From JBBQSN01 sp038213835 (lineage in GTDB: Bacteria > Actinomycetota > Actinomycetes > Actinomycetales > CAWJMD01), in contig JBBQSN010000087.1 in the NCBI GenBank assembly GCA_038213835.1, positions 1-14,950 of the forward strand: a stretch of 14,950 nt of DNA, given 5' to 3'. Position 1 is the first letter of the stretch. Every line of letters starts with the position of its first letter. Positions 5,323 to 10,893 of the stretch are shown piece by piece. A program made the position numbers and the translations under genes. The notes beneath the pieces were generated by a model. That model made no database searches. It had not been told where the DNA came from and was given only the letters and a program-made list of their open reading frames with translations.

Positions 5323-6554
5323 GGGCACGCGTGTCCGAGGACTTCGAGGCGCGGCTCGCCCCTGCGCTGCGCCCGGGCACCGACCGGTCGGCCCACCCTG
5401 CGGGTGAGGACCGCGCGGACGACCTCGTGGCGCTCGCCGTCGACCTGCGCGACGCCGCACGACCGCTGGCCGGTGTGCTGCCGCGGCAGGAGTTCCGGGT
5501 GGCCCTGGCCGAGCGGCTGGCCGACCAGGCCCGCGAGCTCGAGCCCGAGCGGAGGGCGGCGGCCACCGGCACCGGGGCCCCCGCGCGGCGCGCGAACCCC
5601 GTACGCACCCACCAGCCCCGCGGCTCGGAGCACCGTCGCCGGCTGCGCACCGTCACCGCCGGGCTGGTCGCCGTGGTGGTCGCCGGCGGAGCGGGCGCGG
5701 CGGTCGCCAGCGAGAGCGCGCTGCCCGGCAGCCTGCTGTACCCGCTCAAGCGCCAGGTCGAGGACCTCCGGCTCACGCTCTCCTCCCCCGGCCAGGCCCG
5801 TGGCGGCACCGAGCTGTCGCTGGCCCGCAAGCGCCTGCTCGAGGCCGAGGAGCTCGCGCTGGCCTCCGGCGGCGCCGACGTCCTCGCCGACACCCCCCGG
5901 CTGCGCGCGACCCTGGACGACTTCGCAGCCAGCGCCCTGGCCGGGATCGCCTCTCTCAACGACGACTACGCCGAAACCGGTGACGCCGCGTCCCTGGCGG
6001 CCATCAACACCTTCCTGGACGAGACGGTGCGGCCGCTCGAGCGGCTGCGGACGATGACGCCGCCCAGCGTGCACGCCGTCATCGACCAGCTGCTGGCCGA
6101 CCTCGAGGCCCGTCGCGCCGAGCTCGCTGACACCGTGGCCAGCTGCGCGGCCTGCCGGGACATCGACCTGGTCGTCGCCGTCCCACAGACCGAGCCGACG
6201 GAGGGGTCGAGCGTCGGACCCGACGGCCCGGCCACGGCGGTCCCCAGCACGACACCGGTGGAGAGCGGGGAGGGCGGCACCGGAGGCGGCCCGCTCGACC
6301 CCCTCGACCCGGTGGTCGACCCGCTGCCGCTCGACCCGGTGGAGAGCAGCGTCGACGGCCTGCCGCCCGCACCGGACCCGACCAGCACCCCGCCGCTGCC
6401 GCTGCCCACCGAGGTGCCGAGCGTGAGCGTGCCGCCCGAGACCGGCCCCGGGGTGACCCCGCCGCCGGTGACGCCGCCGTTGACGCCGCCGCCGGTGACG
6501 CCGCCGGTGACGCCGCCGTCGGTGACCGTGCCGCCCGTGCTGCCGCCCCCGTGA
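5319..6554 (+). CDS. rsbN: DUF5667 membrane protein, probable anti-sigma factor (RsbN-like)
   Basis: The product has 411 residues. An N-terminal cytoplasmic part (1-108) would bind the sigma factor. It is followed by a basic stretch HRRRLR, one transmembrane helix (about 110-131, TVTAGLVAVVVAGGAGAAVA), and an external domain with the DUF5667 hallmark ALPGSLLYPLKRQVEDLRL (134-152) and a helical region to about residue 280 ending in CAAC (276-279). The remaining 130 residues are Pro/Thr/Val-rich with VTPP repeats and look like an extended spacer outside the membrane. It lies directly after the BldN-like sigma gene, as rsbN follows bldN in Streptomyces, so sequestration of that sigma at the membrane is the likely role. 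The anti-sigma function is inferred from synteny and architecture; the N-terminal domain shows no HxxxCxxC zinc motif. Confidence 0.82.
   Translation: MRARVSEDFEARLAPALRPGTDRSAHPAGEDRADDLVALAVDLRDAARPLAGVLPRQEFRVALAERLADQARELEPERRAAATGTGAPARRANPVRTHQPRGSEHRRRLRTVTAGLVAVVVAGGAGAAVASESALPGSLLYPLKRQVEDLRLTLSSPGQARGGTELSLARKRLLEAEELALASGGADVLADTPRLRATLDDFAASALAGIASLNDDYAETGDAASLAAINTFLDETVRPLERLRTMTPPSVHAVIDQLLADLEARRAELADTVASCAACRDIDLVVAVPQTEPTEGSSVGPDGPATAVPSTTPVESGEGGTGGGPLDPLDPVVDPLPLDPVESSVDGLPPAPDPTSTPPLPLPTEVPSVSVPPETGPGVTPPPVTPPLTPPPVTPPVTPPSVTVPPVLPPP
6455..6545 (+). repeat. Short tandem repeats encoding VTPP units
   Basis: Variants of GTGACGCCGCCG recur several times and encode VTPPPVTPPLTPPPVTPPVTPP-type sequence at the C-terminus of the DUF5667 protein. 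Such repeats vary in copy number by slippage and are prone to assembly error. Confidence 0.7.
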
Positions 6555-6579
6555 TGCTCGTCGACCTGCGTGCCGATCA

Positions 6580-6597
6580 CCGGTTGCGGCCGACCGG
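6580..6597. terminator. Possible terminator between convergent genes
   Basis: CCGGT and ACCGG (8-base loop) lie in the 52-base gap between the convergent anti-sigma and acyltransferase genes, with weak outer pairing GCGT/ACGC. There is no U-tract. The position suits a shared terminator, but the stem is short. Confidence 0.25.
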
Positions 6598-6606
6598 CGC
6601 CGACGC

Positions 6607-7785
6607 TCAGAAGAAGACGGACCGCCGCTGCATGAGGAGCGAGTAGAGCGTCTGCTGGATGGTCTCGCGCACCTGGTCGGTGACGTCGAAGATCGTCATC
6701 GGGTCGTCGGCCGCGCCCTCGCCCATCTCGTCGGTGGGGATCGGCTCGCCGAACTCGATCAGCCACTTGGACGGCAGCGGCACCAGGCCCAGAGGCCCGA
6801 GCAGCGGCCAGGTGGGCGTGATCGGGGCGTAGGGGAGGCCGAGCAGCCGGGCCACCGTCTTGGAGCTGTGCAGGATCGGGTAGATCTCCTCGGCCCCGAC
6901 GATCGCGCAGGGGACGATCGGCGCGCCCGTGCGCAGGGCGGCCGAGACGAAGCCGCCGCGGCCGAACCGCTGCAGCTTGTACCGCTCGCTGAACGGCTTG
7001 CCGACGCCCTTGAACCCCTCGGGCCACACGCCCACGAGGTGGCCGGTGGCCAGCAGCCGCTCGGCGTCGGTGTTGGCCGCCAGGGTCGAGCCGGACTTGC
7101 GGGCGATGTCGCCCACCACCGGGGTGGAGAACACGAGGTCGGCGCCCAGCATCCGCAGGTGGCGTCCGGCGGGGTGCTCGTCGCGGACGGCCACCTGGGT
7201 CATCAGGGCGTCCAGGGCGATCGTCCCGGAGTGGTTGGCCACCACCAGGGCCCCGCCCACCGACGGGATGTTCTCGATGCCGCGCACCTGCACCCGGAAC
7301 CAGTGCCGGTACAGCGGTCGGAGCACCGCGAGCAGGACGGTGTCGGTGAGCTCGGGGTCGAAGCCGTACTCGTCGACCTCGTAGTCGCCGGTCAGCCGGC
7401 GCCGCACGAACGCCAGCGCCTCGGCGACCCGGCGCTCGAGCTCCCTCGGGGTGGCGTCGGCGGGCAGGTCGTCGGCCAGCCGACGCCCGAGGTCCTGCGC
7501 CTCGGCCTGCACCGACCGGACGTCCTCGGCCGCGCGACGGGTGCGCCCGGCGGTGCCGGCCGGACGCCGCGCCGGTGCGGGCTCGGCGGGCGGCGGGACG
7601 TGCTGGGTGGCGCCGACCTGCTGGTCGGCCTCGGCCTGCTCCAGCAGCGGGGTGGTGCGACGGCGCCTGCGCGCGCGCTCGCCGCCGGCACGGGCGGCCC
7701 CGGCGTCCAGGGCGGCCTGGGCGCGGGTACCGGCACGACCCCGGGGGCGCGTGCCGTCCAGGGGGATGATCCGGGCGTCGGCCAT
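6607..7785 (-). CDS. PlsC-family lysophospholipid/glycerol acyltransferase
   Basis: This 392-residue protein probably transfers acyl groups to a lysophospholipid or related lipid at the membrane. The first 90 residues are Arg/Ala/Pro-rich and disordered. The acyltransferase domain (about 145-385) has block I VVANHSGTIALDALM (H185, D192; spacing H-x6-D rather than the classical H-x4-D), block III GVWPEGFKGVGK (252-263, equivalent of FPEGTR), and block IV PIVPCAIVGAEEIYP. The same family follows a galE2-like gene in mycobacteria (Rv0502, from memory). Its ATG overlaps the epimerase stop as TGATG (7787-7783), with GGAGGG just upstream, so the two are translationally coupled. The exact acyl acceptor cannot be told from sequence. 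Confidence 0.88.
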   Translation of the reverse strand: MADARIIPLDGTRPRGRAGTRAQAALDAGAARAGGERARRRRRTTPLLEQAEADQQVGATQHVPPPAEPAPARRPAGTAGRTRRAAEDVRSVQAEAQDLGRRLADDLPADATPRELERRVAEALAFVRRRLTGDYEVDEYGFDPELTDTVLLAVLRPLYRHWFRVQVRGIENIPSVGGALVVANHSGTIALDALMTQVAVRDEHPAGRHLRMLGADLVFSTPVVGDIARKSGSTLAANTDAERLLATGHLVGVWPEGFKGVGKPFSERYKLQRFGRGGFVSAALRTGAPIVPCAIVGAEEIYPILHSSKTVARLLGLPYAPITPTWPLLGPLGLVPLPSKWLIEFGEPIPTDEMGEGAADDPMTIFDVTDQVRETIQQTLYSLLMQRRSVFF

Positions 7786-8861
7786 CAGCCCGCCCTCCGG
7801 GTCAGGGACGCCAGGCCGGACCCGGCGCCGGCGAGCAGCCGGTCGACCGTGCCGGCGAGCGCGACGACCCGCTCGGCGGCGGCGTCGAAGGCGGACGCCT
7901 GGACCGGGCCGGACAGCCGCCGGGACCGCACGTACGAGGCGAAGGTTGACCGGGTCGTGTGGCTCGGCTCCAGGCCGAGGTGCGTGCGCATCCGGGTGGT
8001 GTCCAGGCCGCGGCCGTAGGTGAGCAGCGACGTGACGTCGGGGCCGAGGTCGACCCGGAACAACAGGCTCGCCGCCTGGGCCACGGCGTCGGTGGCCGCC
8101 GACGGGACGGGGAGCGCAGGCCGGCCGATCATCCCGAGCGCCTGGCTCAGGGTCAGCACGCCGTCACCCGCGACGTTGACCTGGCCGGTGACCTCGCCGA
8201 CCGTGGCCAGCCGCATCGCCTCGACGAGGTCGTCCTCGTGCACGAACTGCAGCCGGGGGTCGAAGCCCAGCACGGTCGGGGCGACGGGCAGCTCGAAGTA
8301 GTCGGTGAGGGCGGTCCGGGTGCCCGGGCCCAGCGCGTTGGCGAACCGGAGCACCGCGACCTCGACGTCCGGACGGCGCCGGGAGAACCCGCGCACGTAC
8401 CCCTCGACCTCGACCGAGTCCTTGCCCCAGCCGGCGCGCGGCAGCACCTTCGCCGGGGTGTCCTCGGTGAACTGCGCCGGGTCCTTCGGGCTGGCGCCGT
8501 AGACCGAGGAGGTGGACTTGACGACGAGTCGCCGCACGCCCGTGGCCTTCTGGCAGGCCGCGAGCAGCTGCATCGTCCCGATGACGTTGATCTCCTTCAT
8601 CGACACCCGGCCCCCCGCGTGGACGGGGGTGGCGATGACGTTCATGTGCACGACGGTGTCGACGCCCGCCCGCTCCATCACCTTGGCGATGACGGGGTTG
8701 CGGATGTCGGCACGGACGAACTCGGTGCTGCCGATGTCGTGGGTGGGCGGGACGACGTCGACGCCGATCACCTGGCGCACCTCGCCGCCGGTCGACAGCA
8801 TCCGCGCGAACCGGCCGCCGAGGTACCGGGACACACCCGTCACGAGCACCACCTCGGCCAT
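7785..8861 (-). CDS. NAD-dependent epimerase/dehydratase (extended SDR, galE2-like)
   Basis: The 358-residue product begins MAEVVLVTGVSRYLGGRFAR, a Rossmann TGxxxxxG nucleotide-binding turn (residues 8-16), followed by VIGVDVVPP, VRADIRNP, TVVHMNV and TSSVYG (117-122). This is an extended short-chain dehydrogenase fold. At the expected catalytic YxxxK position the sequence reads GWGKDSVEVEGY (144-155), with no tyrosine in the correct register, so classical epimerase chemistry is doubtful. The substrate is unknown. Start choice: ATG 8861 fits the family N-terminus and is preceded by TAGGAT and 7 bases, suggesting a leaderless or near-leaderless mRNA. ATG 8894 would add 11 residues over the promoter. 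It forms an operon with the acyltransferase downstream. Confidence 0.88.
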   Translation of the reverse strand: MAEVVLVTGVSRYLGGRFARMLSTGGEVRQVIGVDVVPPTHDIGSTEFVRADIRNPVIAKVMERAGVDTVVHMNVIATPVHAGGRVSMKEINVIGTMQLLAACQKATGVRRLVVKSTSSVYGASPKDPAQFTEDTPAKVLPRAGWGKDSVEVEGYVRGFSRRRPDVEVAVLRFANALGPGTRTALTDYFELPVAPTVLGFDPRLQFVHEDDLVEAMRLATVGEVTGQVNVAGDGVLTLSQALGMIGRPALPVPSAATDAVAQAASLLFRVDLGPDVTSLLTYGRGLDTTRMRTHLGLEPSHTTRSTFASYVRSRRLSGPVQASAFDAAAERVVALAGTVDRLLAGAGSGLASLTRRAG

Positions 8862-8868
8862 GCGCCCG

Positions 8869-8874
8869 ATCCTA
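8869..8874 (-). promoter_or_regulatory. -10 element of the epimerase-acyltransferase operon
   Basis: TAGGAT on the minus strand lies 7 bases before ATG 8861, a leaderless-type position. A weak TTCGGT about 18 bases upstream could serve as -35. AGGA within the same bases could alternatively act as a Shine-Dalgarno sequence. Confidence 0.4.
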
Positions 8875-8902
8875 CGCAGCACCCGGATCGGCACCGAACG
8901 CA

Positions 8903-8938
8903 GAACCCGCCCAGGTCCCGGAGGGGACGGGCGGGTTC
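8903..8938 (-). terminator. Strong stem-loop terminator after the bS22 gene
   Basis: GAACCCGCCC (8903-8912) pairs with GGGCGGGTTC (8929-8938) over 10 perfect base pairs. Inside, GTCCC (8915-8919) pairs with GGGAC (8924-8928) around a 4-base loop. It starts 27 bases after the bS22 stop in the minus direction and ahead of the epimerase promoter. It lacks a long U-tract but is the strongest hairpin in the window. Confidence 0.75.
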
Positions 8939-8965
8939 GACGTGCTCACGCTGGGAGAACCCAGG

Positions 8966-9064
8966 TCACTTCTTGTTGCGGCGCTGGTGGCGCGTCTTGC
9001 GCAGCAGCTTGCGGTGCTTCTTCTAGGCCATCCGCTTGCGGCGCTTCTTGATGACAGAACCCAT
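8966..9064 (-). pseudogene. Ribosomal protein bS22 (AURKAIP1/COX24-like), interrupted by an in-frame TAG
   Basis: The frame from ATG 9064 reads MGSVIKKRRKRMA, then TAG at 9025-9023, then KKHRKLLRKTRHQRRNKK and TGA. Apart from codon 14 this is the near-invariant 32-33-residue, very basic actinobacterial protein found as bS22 on the mycobacterial 30S subunit; there codon 14 is lysine (AAG). One base change, A to T on the coding strand at 9025, accounts for the stop. GAGG lies 5 bases before the ATG. The place between the HTH gene and the galE2-like epimerase is the conserved one. Possibilities are a sequencing error, a true nonsense mutation (loss of bS22), or readthrough. No in-frame start after the TAG allows a re-start. 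Identity is confident; the reason for the TAG is unknown. Confidence 0.85.
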
Positions 9065-9132
9065 GGGGCCTCATTCGCTCGGTGGGGCAGGTGCGGTCGT
9101 CTCGGTGGAGCGCACGTGCGCCCGACGCGCCC

Positions 9133-9138
9133 AGGATA
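9133..9138 (-). promoter_or_regulatory. Possible -10 element of the bS22 gene
   Basis: TATCCT on the minus strand lies 68 bases before the ATG, in the 129-base gap after the HTH gene. No convincing -35 was found. Read-through from the HTH gene is the alternative. Confidence 0.3.
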
Positions 9139-9193
9139 GCCGGGACGGCGCAGGGGCGACGAATCAGCCCTTCCCCGTCCCCGCGGCGAGGGC

Positions 9194-9394
9194 TCAGGCG
9201 GTGTCGACGAACGACCCGCGCAGGTAGGCGTCGACAGCGTCCTCGGGGACCCGGAAGGACCGACCGACACGGACGGCGGGCATCTCCCCGGAGTGCACGA
9301 GGCGGTACACCGTCATCTTGGAGACGCGCATGATCGAGGCCACCTCCGCGACGGTGAGGAACCGCACCTCGCTCAGGTCACGCTCTGCTGCCAT
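9194..9394 (-). CDS. Excisionase/MerR-like helix-turn-helix DNA-binding protein
   Basis: This 66-residue protein is essentially one winged helix-turn-helix: FLTVAEVASIMRVSKMTVYR (12-31), RLVHSGEMPAVRVGRSFRVP (31-50) and DAVDAYL. This is the 'excisionase family DNA-binding' domain also seen in BldC. It is not BldC itself by sequence. It corresponds in place to Rv0500A of M. tuberculosis and to a small HTH gene near bldN in Streptomyces (SCO3328, which I recall as bdtA, a BldD target; not certain). A role as transcription factor or nucleoid-associated regulator is inferred. ATG 9394 has AGGG about 5 bases upstream. No phage genes are nearby, so it is not an excisionase in practice. Confidence 0.88.
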   Translation of the reverse strand: MAAERDLSEVRFLTVAEVASIMRVSKMTVYRLVHSGEMPAVRVGRSFRVPEDAVDAYLRGSFVDTA

Positions 9395-9468
9395 TGCACC
9401 CTGCCTCAGCCGTGCGGGTGCGCCACTCGGCCCCCCGGCCGGGCCGCGTCCAACCGCGTGATGCCGTC

Positions 9469-9474
9469 AGGGTA
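9469..9474 (-). promoter_or_regulatory. Possible -10 element of the HTH gene
   Basis: TACCCT on the minus strand would give a leader of about 68 bases before ATG 9394. No good -35 is seen. Two inverted repeats (9505-9537) lie a few tens of bases upstream, where activators or repressors would bind. Confidence 0.3.
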
Positions 9475-9504
9475 GGGGCTGGTGTGGCTCGTGGGGAAGT
9501 GGTG

Positions 9505-9537
9505 ACTCCTGAGCGGAGTAATGACGTTCCTGTCATT
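9505..9537. promoter_or_regulatory. Two abutting inverted repeats upstream of the HTH gene
   Basis: ACTCC-TGAGC-GGAGT (9505-9519) is followed immediately by AATGAC-GTTCCT-GTCATT (9520-9537). Both are perfect dyads, with no base between them. The second is locally A/T-rich. They sit upstream of the HTH gene's likely promoter and look like adjacent operators. The binding proteins are unknown. Confidence 0.5.
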
Positions 9538-9554
9538 CCCGCCGATGCCTCGCC

Positions 9555-9595
9555 GGTGCCTCCGCAGGCACCCGTGCGGTGACTCTCCGTCACCG
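9555..9595 (-). terminator. Tandem hairpins after acuC (or operator dyads)
   Basis: CGGTGAC-TCTCC-GTCACCG (9577-9595) lies 18 bases past the acuC stop. It is followed in the minus direction by GGTGCCT-CCGC-AGGCACC (9555-9572). Both stems are 7 perfect base pairs and G/C-rich, which fits tandem terminators without U-tracts. The first also reads GTGA-N7-TCAC, like a BldD-type box for the HTH gene, so its role is ambiguous. Confidence 0.5.
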
Positions 9596-9613
9596 CCGCG
9601 GTCGATCGAGCTG

Positions 9614-10798
9614 TCAGTCGAACCAGGGGTCGAGTCCGTGCAGGGGGAAGACCGCCTTGCGGGTGGCCATCACCGCCCGGTCCAGCGCGTCCTCGGGGTC
9701 GTAGCCGACCTCCCACGAGCGCCACCAGGTGTCGGCTCCGTCGGTCATCCGCTGCGGGGCGGTGCGCCCGAACGCGGTGCGCACGTGGTCGCGCCACGCC
9801 TGGGGCACCGCGGTGGTCGGCTCGACCGGCGCGTGCGCCGCGATCGCCACCAGGTGCGACCAGGCGCGCGGGACGACGTCCACGATCTCGTAACCGCCCC
9901 CGCCGGTGGCCAGCCAGCGCCCCTCGCAGACCTCGTGCGAGAGCTCGTGCAGCATCTGGGCCACCTGCCGCTGGGCGTCGATCGAGACCGCGAGGTGGGC
10001 CAGGGGGTCCAGCGCGTGTGTGTCGCAGCCGTGCTGGGTCACGAGCACGTCGGGGGCGAACGCCCGCAGGAGCTGGGGCACCACCGAGTGGATCGCCCGC
10101 AGCCAGTCGCGGTCGCCCGTCCCCGGTGGGAGCGCCACGTTGACGGCTGCGCCCTCCGCCCCGGGGCCGCCCAGCTCGTCCGGGAAACCGGAGCCGGGGA
10201 ACAGCACCCGGCCGGTCTCGTGCACCGAGATCGTCAGCACCCGGGGGTCGTCCCAGAACATCGCCTCGGTGCCGTCTCCGTGGTGCACGTCGACGTCGAC
10301 GTAGGCGACCTTGCCCGCCCCGGCGTCGAGCAGCCGCTGCACCGCGGCGGCGACGTCGTTGTAGACGCAGAAACCTGCCGCCCGGCCGCGCATCGCGTGG
10401 TGCAGGCCACCGCAGAAGTTCACCGCGTGCCGCACGTCGCCGGACCACACCTGGTCGGCGCAGTCGACGCTGGCCTGCAGAACCCGCGCGCTGGCCTCGT
10501 GCATGCCACCGAAGGCGGGGTCGTCGGTGGTGCCCAGGCCCCGCGCCTCGTCGGCGTCGTCGGGATGCTCCGAGGCGTGCTGCACCGCCCGGACGTAGTC
10601 GAGGTCGTGGACGCTGGCGAGCAGCTCGTCGGACGCCACGCCCGCGCCCGCCACCTGCACACCCGGCAGGGAGAACAGCCCGAGCTGGTCGGCCAGGCGT
10701 GCGGTGAGGTCGAGCCGGACCGGCGCCATCGGGTGCGTCGGCCCGAAGTCGTACCGGTTGAAGTCGGGGTCCCACACGACCCGGGTGCCGGAAGCCAT
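9614..10798 (-). CDS. acuC: AcuC-type acetoin utilization protein / class I-like histone deacetylase family
   Basis: This 394-residue zinc-dependent deacylase is cytosolic. AcuC relatives remove acetyl groups from lysines, notably on acetyl-CoA synthetase. All active-site elements are visible: DFGPTHPMAPVRL near the start (17-29), the His pair GLHHAM (H133, H134), YVDVDVHHGDG with metal ligands D170 and H172, QHGCDTH with D259, and GGGGYE with the transition-state tyrosine Y303. The length is normal for the family. The ATG at 10798 follows TAGCGT by six bases with no spaced Shine-Dalgarno sequence, so a leaderless mRNA is likely. The -10 lies within a perfect 16-bp palindrome, suggesting tight operator control. 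It is divergent from ktrB. The substrate in this organism is inferred from the family only. Confidence 0.92.
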   Translation of the reverse strand: MASGTRVVWDPDFNRYDFGPTHPMAPVRLDLTARLADQLGLFSLPGVQVAGAGVASDELLASVHDLDYVRAVQHASEHPDDADEARGLGTTDDPAFGGMHEASARVLQASVDCADQVWSGDVRHAVNFCGGLHHAMRGRAAGFCVYNDVAAAVQRLLDAGAGKVAYVDVDVHHGDGTEAMFWDDPRVLTISVHETGRVLFPGSGFPDELGGPGAEGAAVNVALPPGTGDRDWLRAIHSVVPQLLRAFAPDVLVTQHGCDTHALDPLAHLAVSIDAQRQVAQMLHELSHEVCEGRWLATGGGGYEIVDVVPRAWSHLVAIAAHAPVEPTTAVPQAWRDHVRTAFGRTAPQRMTDGADTWWRSWEVGYDPEDALDRAVMATRKAVFPLHGLDPWFD

Positions 10799-10801
10799 CC
10801 C

Positions 10802-10817
10802 CTGACGCTAGCGTCAG
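10802..10817. promoter_or_regulatory. Perfect 16-bp palindrome in the acuC/ktrB divergent promoter region
   Basis: CTGACGCTAGCGTCAG is fully self-complementary and starts 4 bases upstream of the acuC ATG, covering the candidate -10 TAGCGT (10810-10805, minus). TGACG/CGTCA arms are common in operators of MerR- and TetR-type regulators, but no such regulator gene is in the window. Binding would block acuC transcription directly. Confidence 0.6.
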
Positions 10818-10880
10818 CGCTGGTCACGGGCAGGACGGCTGCTCGCGTGCGGTCGGGCGAACGATCGACCGGGCCCGGAC

Positions 10881-10887
10881 GGGGAGG
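10881..10887 (+). promoter_or_regulatory. Ribosome binding site of ktrB
   Basis: GGGGAGG, 6 bases before GTG 10894, decides the non-ATG start. Confidence 0.7.
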
Positions 10888-10893
10888 TGGGCT

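Noticed and set aside
6455..6545. Possible CRISPR-like or minisatellite array
   Set aside because: The repeats are short, in frame, without unique spacers, and encode the Pro-rich tail of the DUF5667 protein.
8942..9139. Plus-strand ORFs over the bS22 locus
   Set aside because: They are short shadows; the minus strand shows the conserved bS22 sequence on both sides of the TAG.
9194..9394. Phage or integrative element marked by an 'excisionase'
   Set aside because: No integrase, att-like repeats, tRNA or phage genes are nearby, and the gene lies in a conserved housekeeping context.
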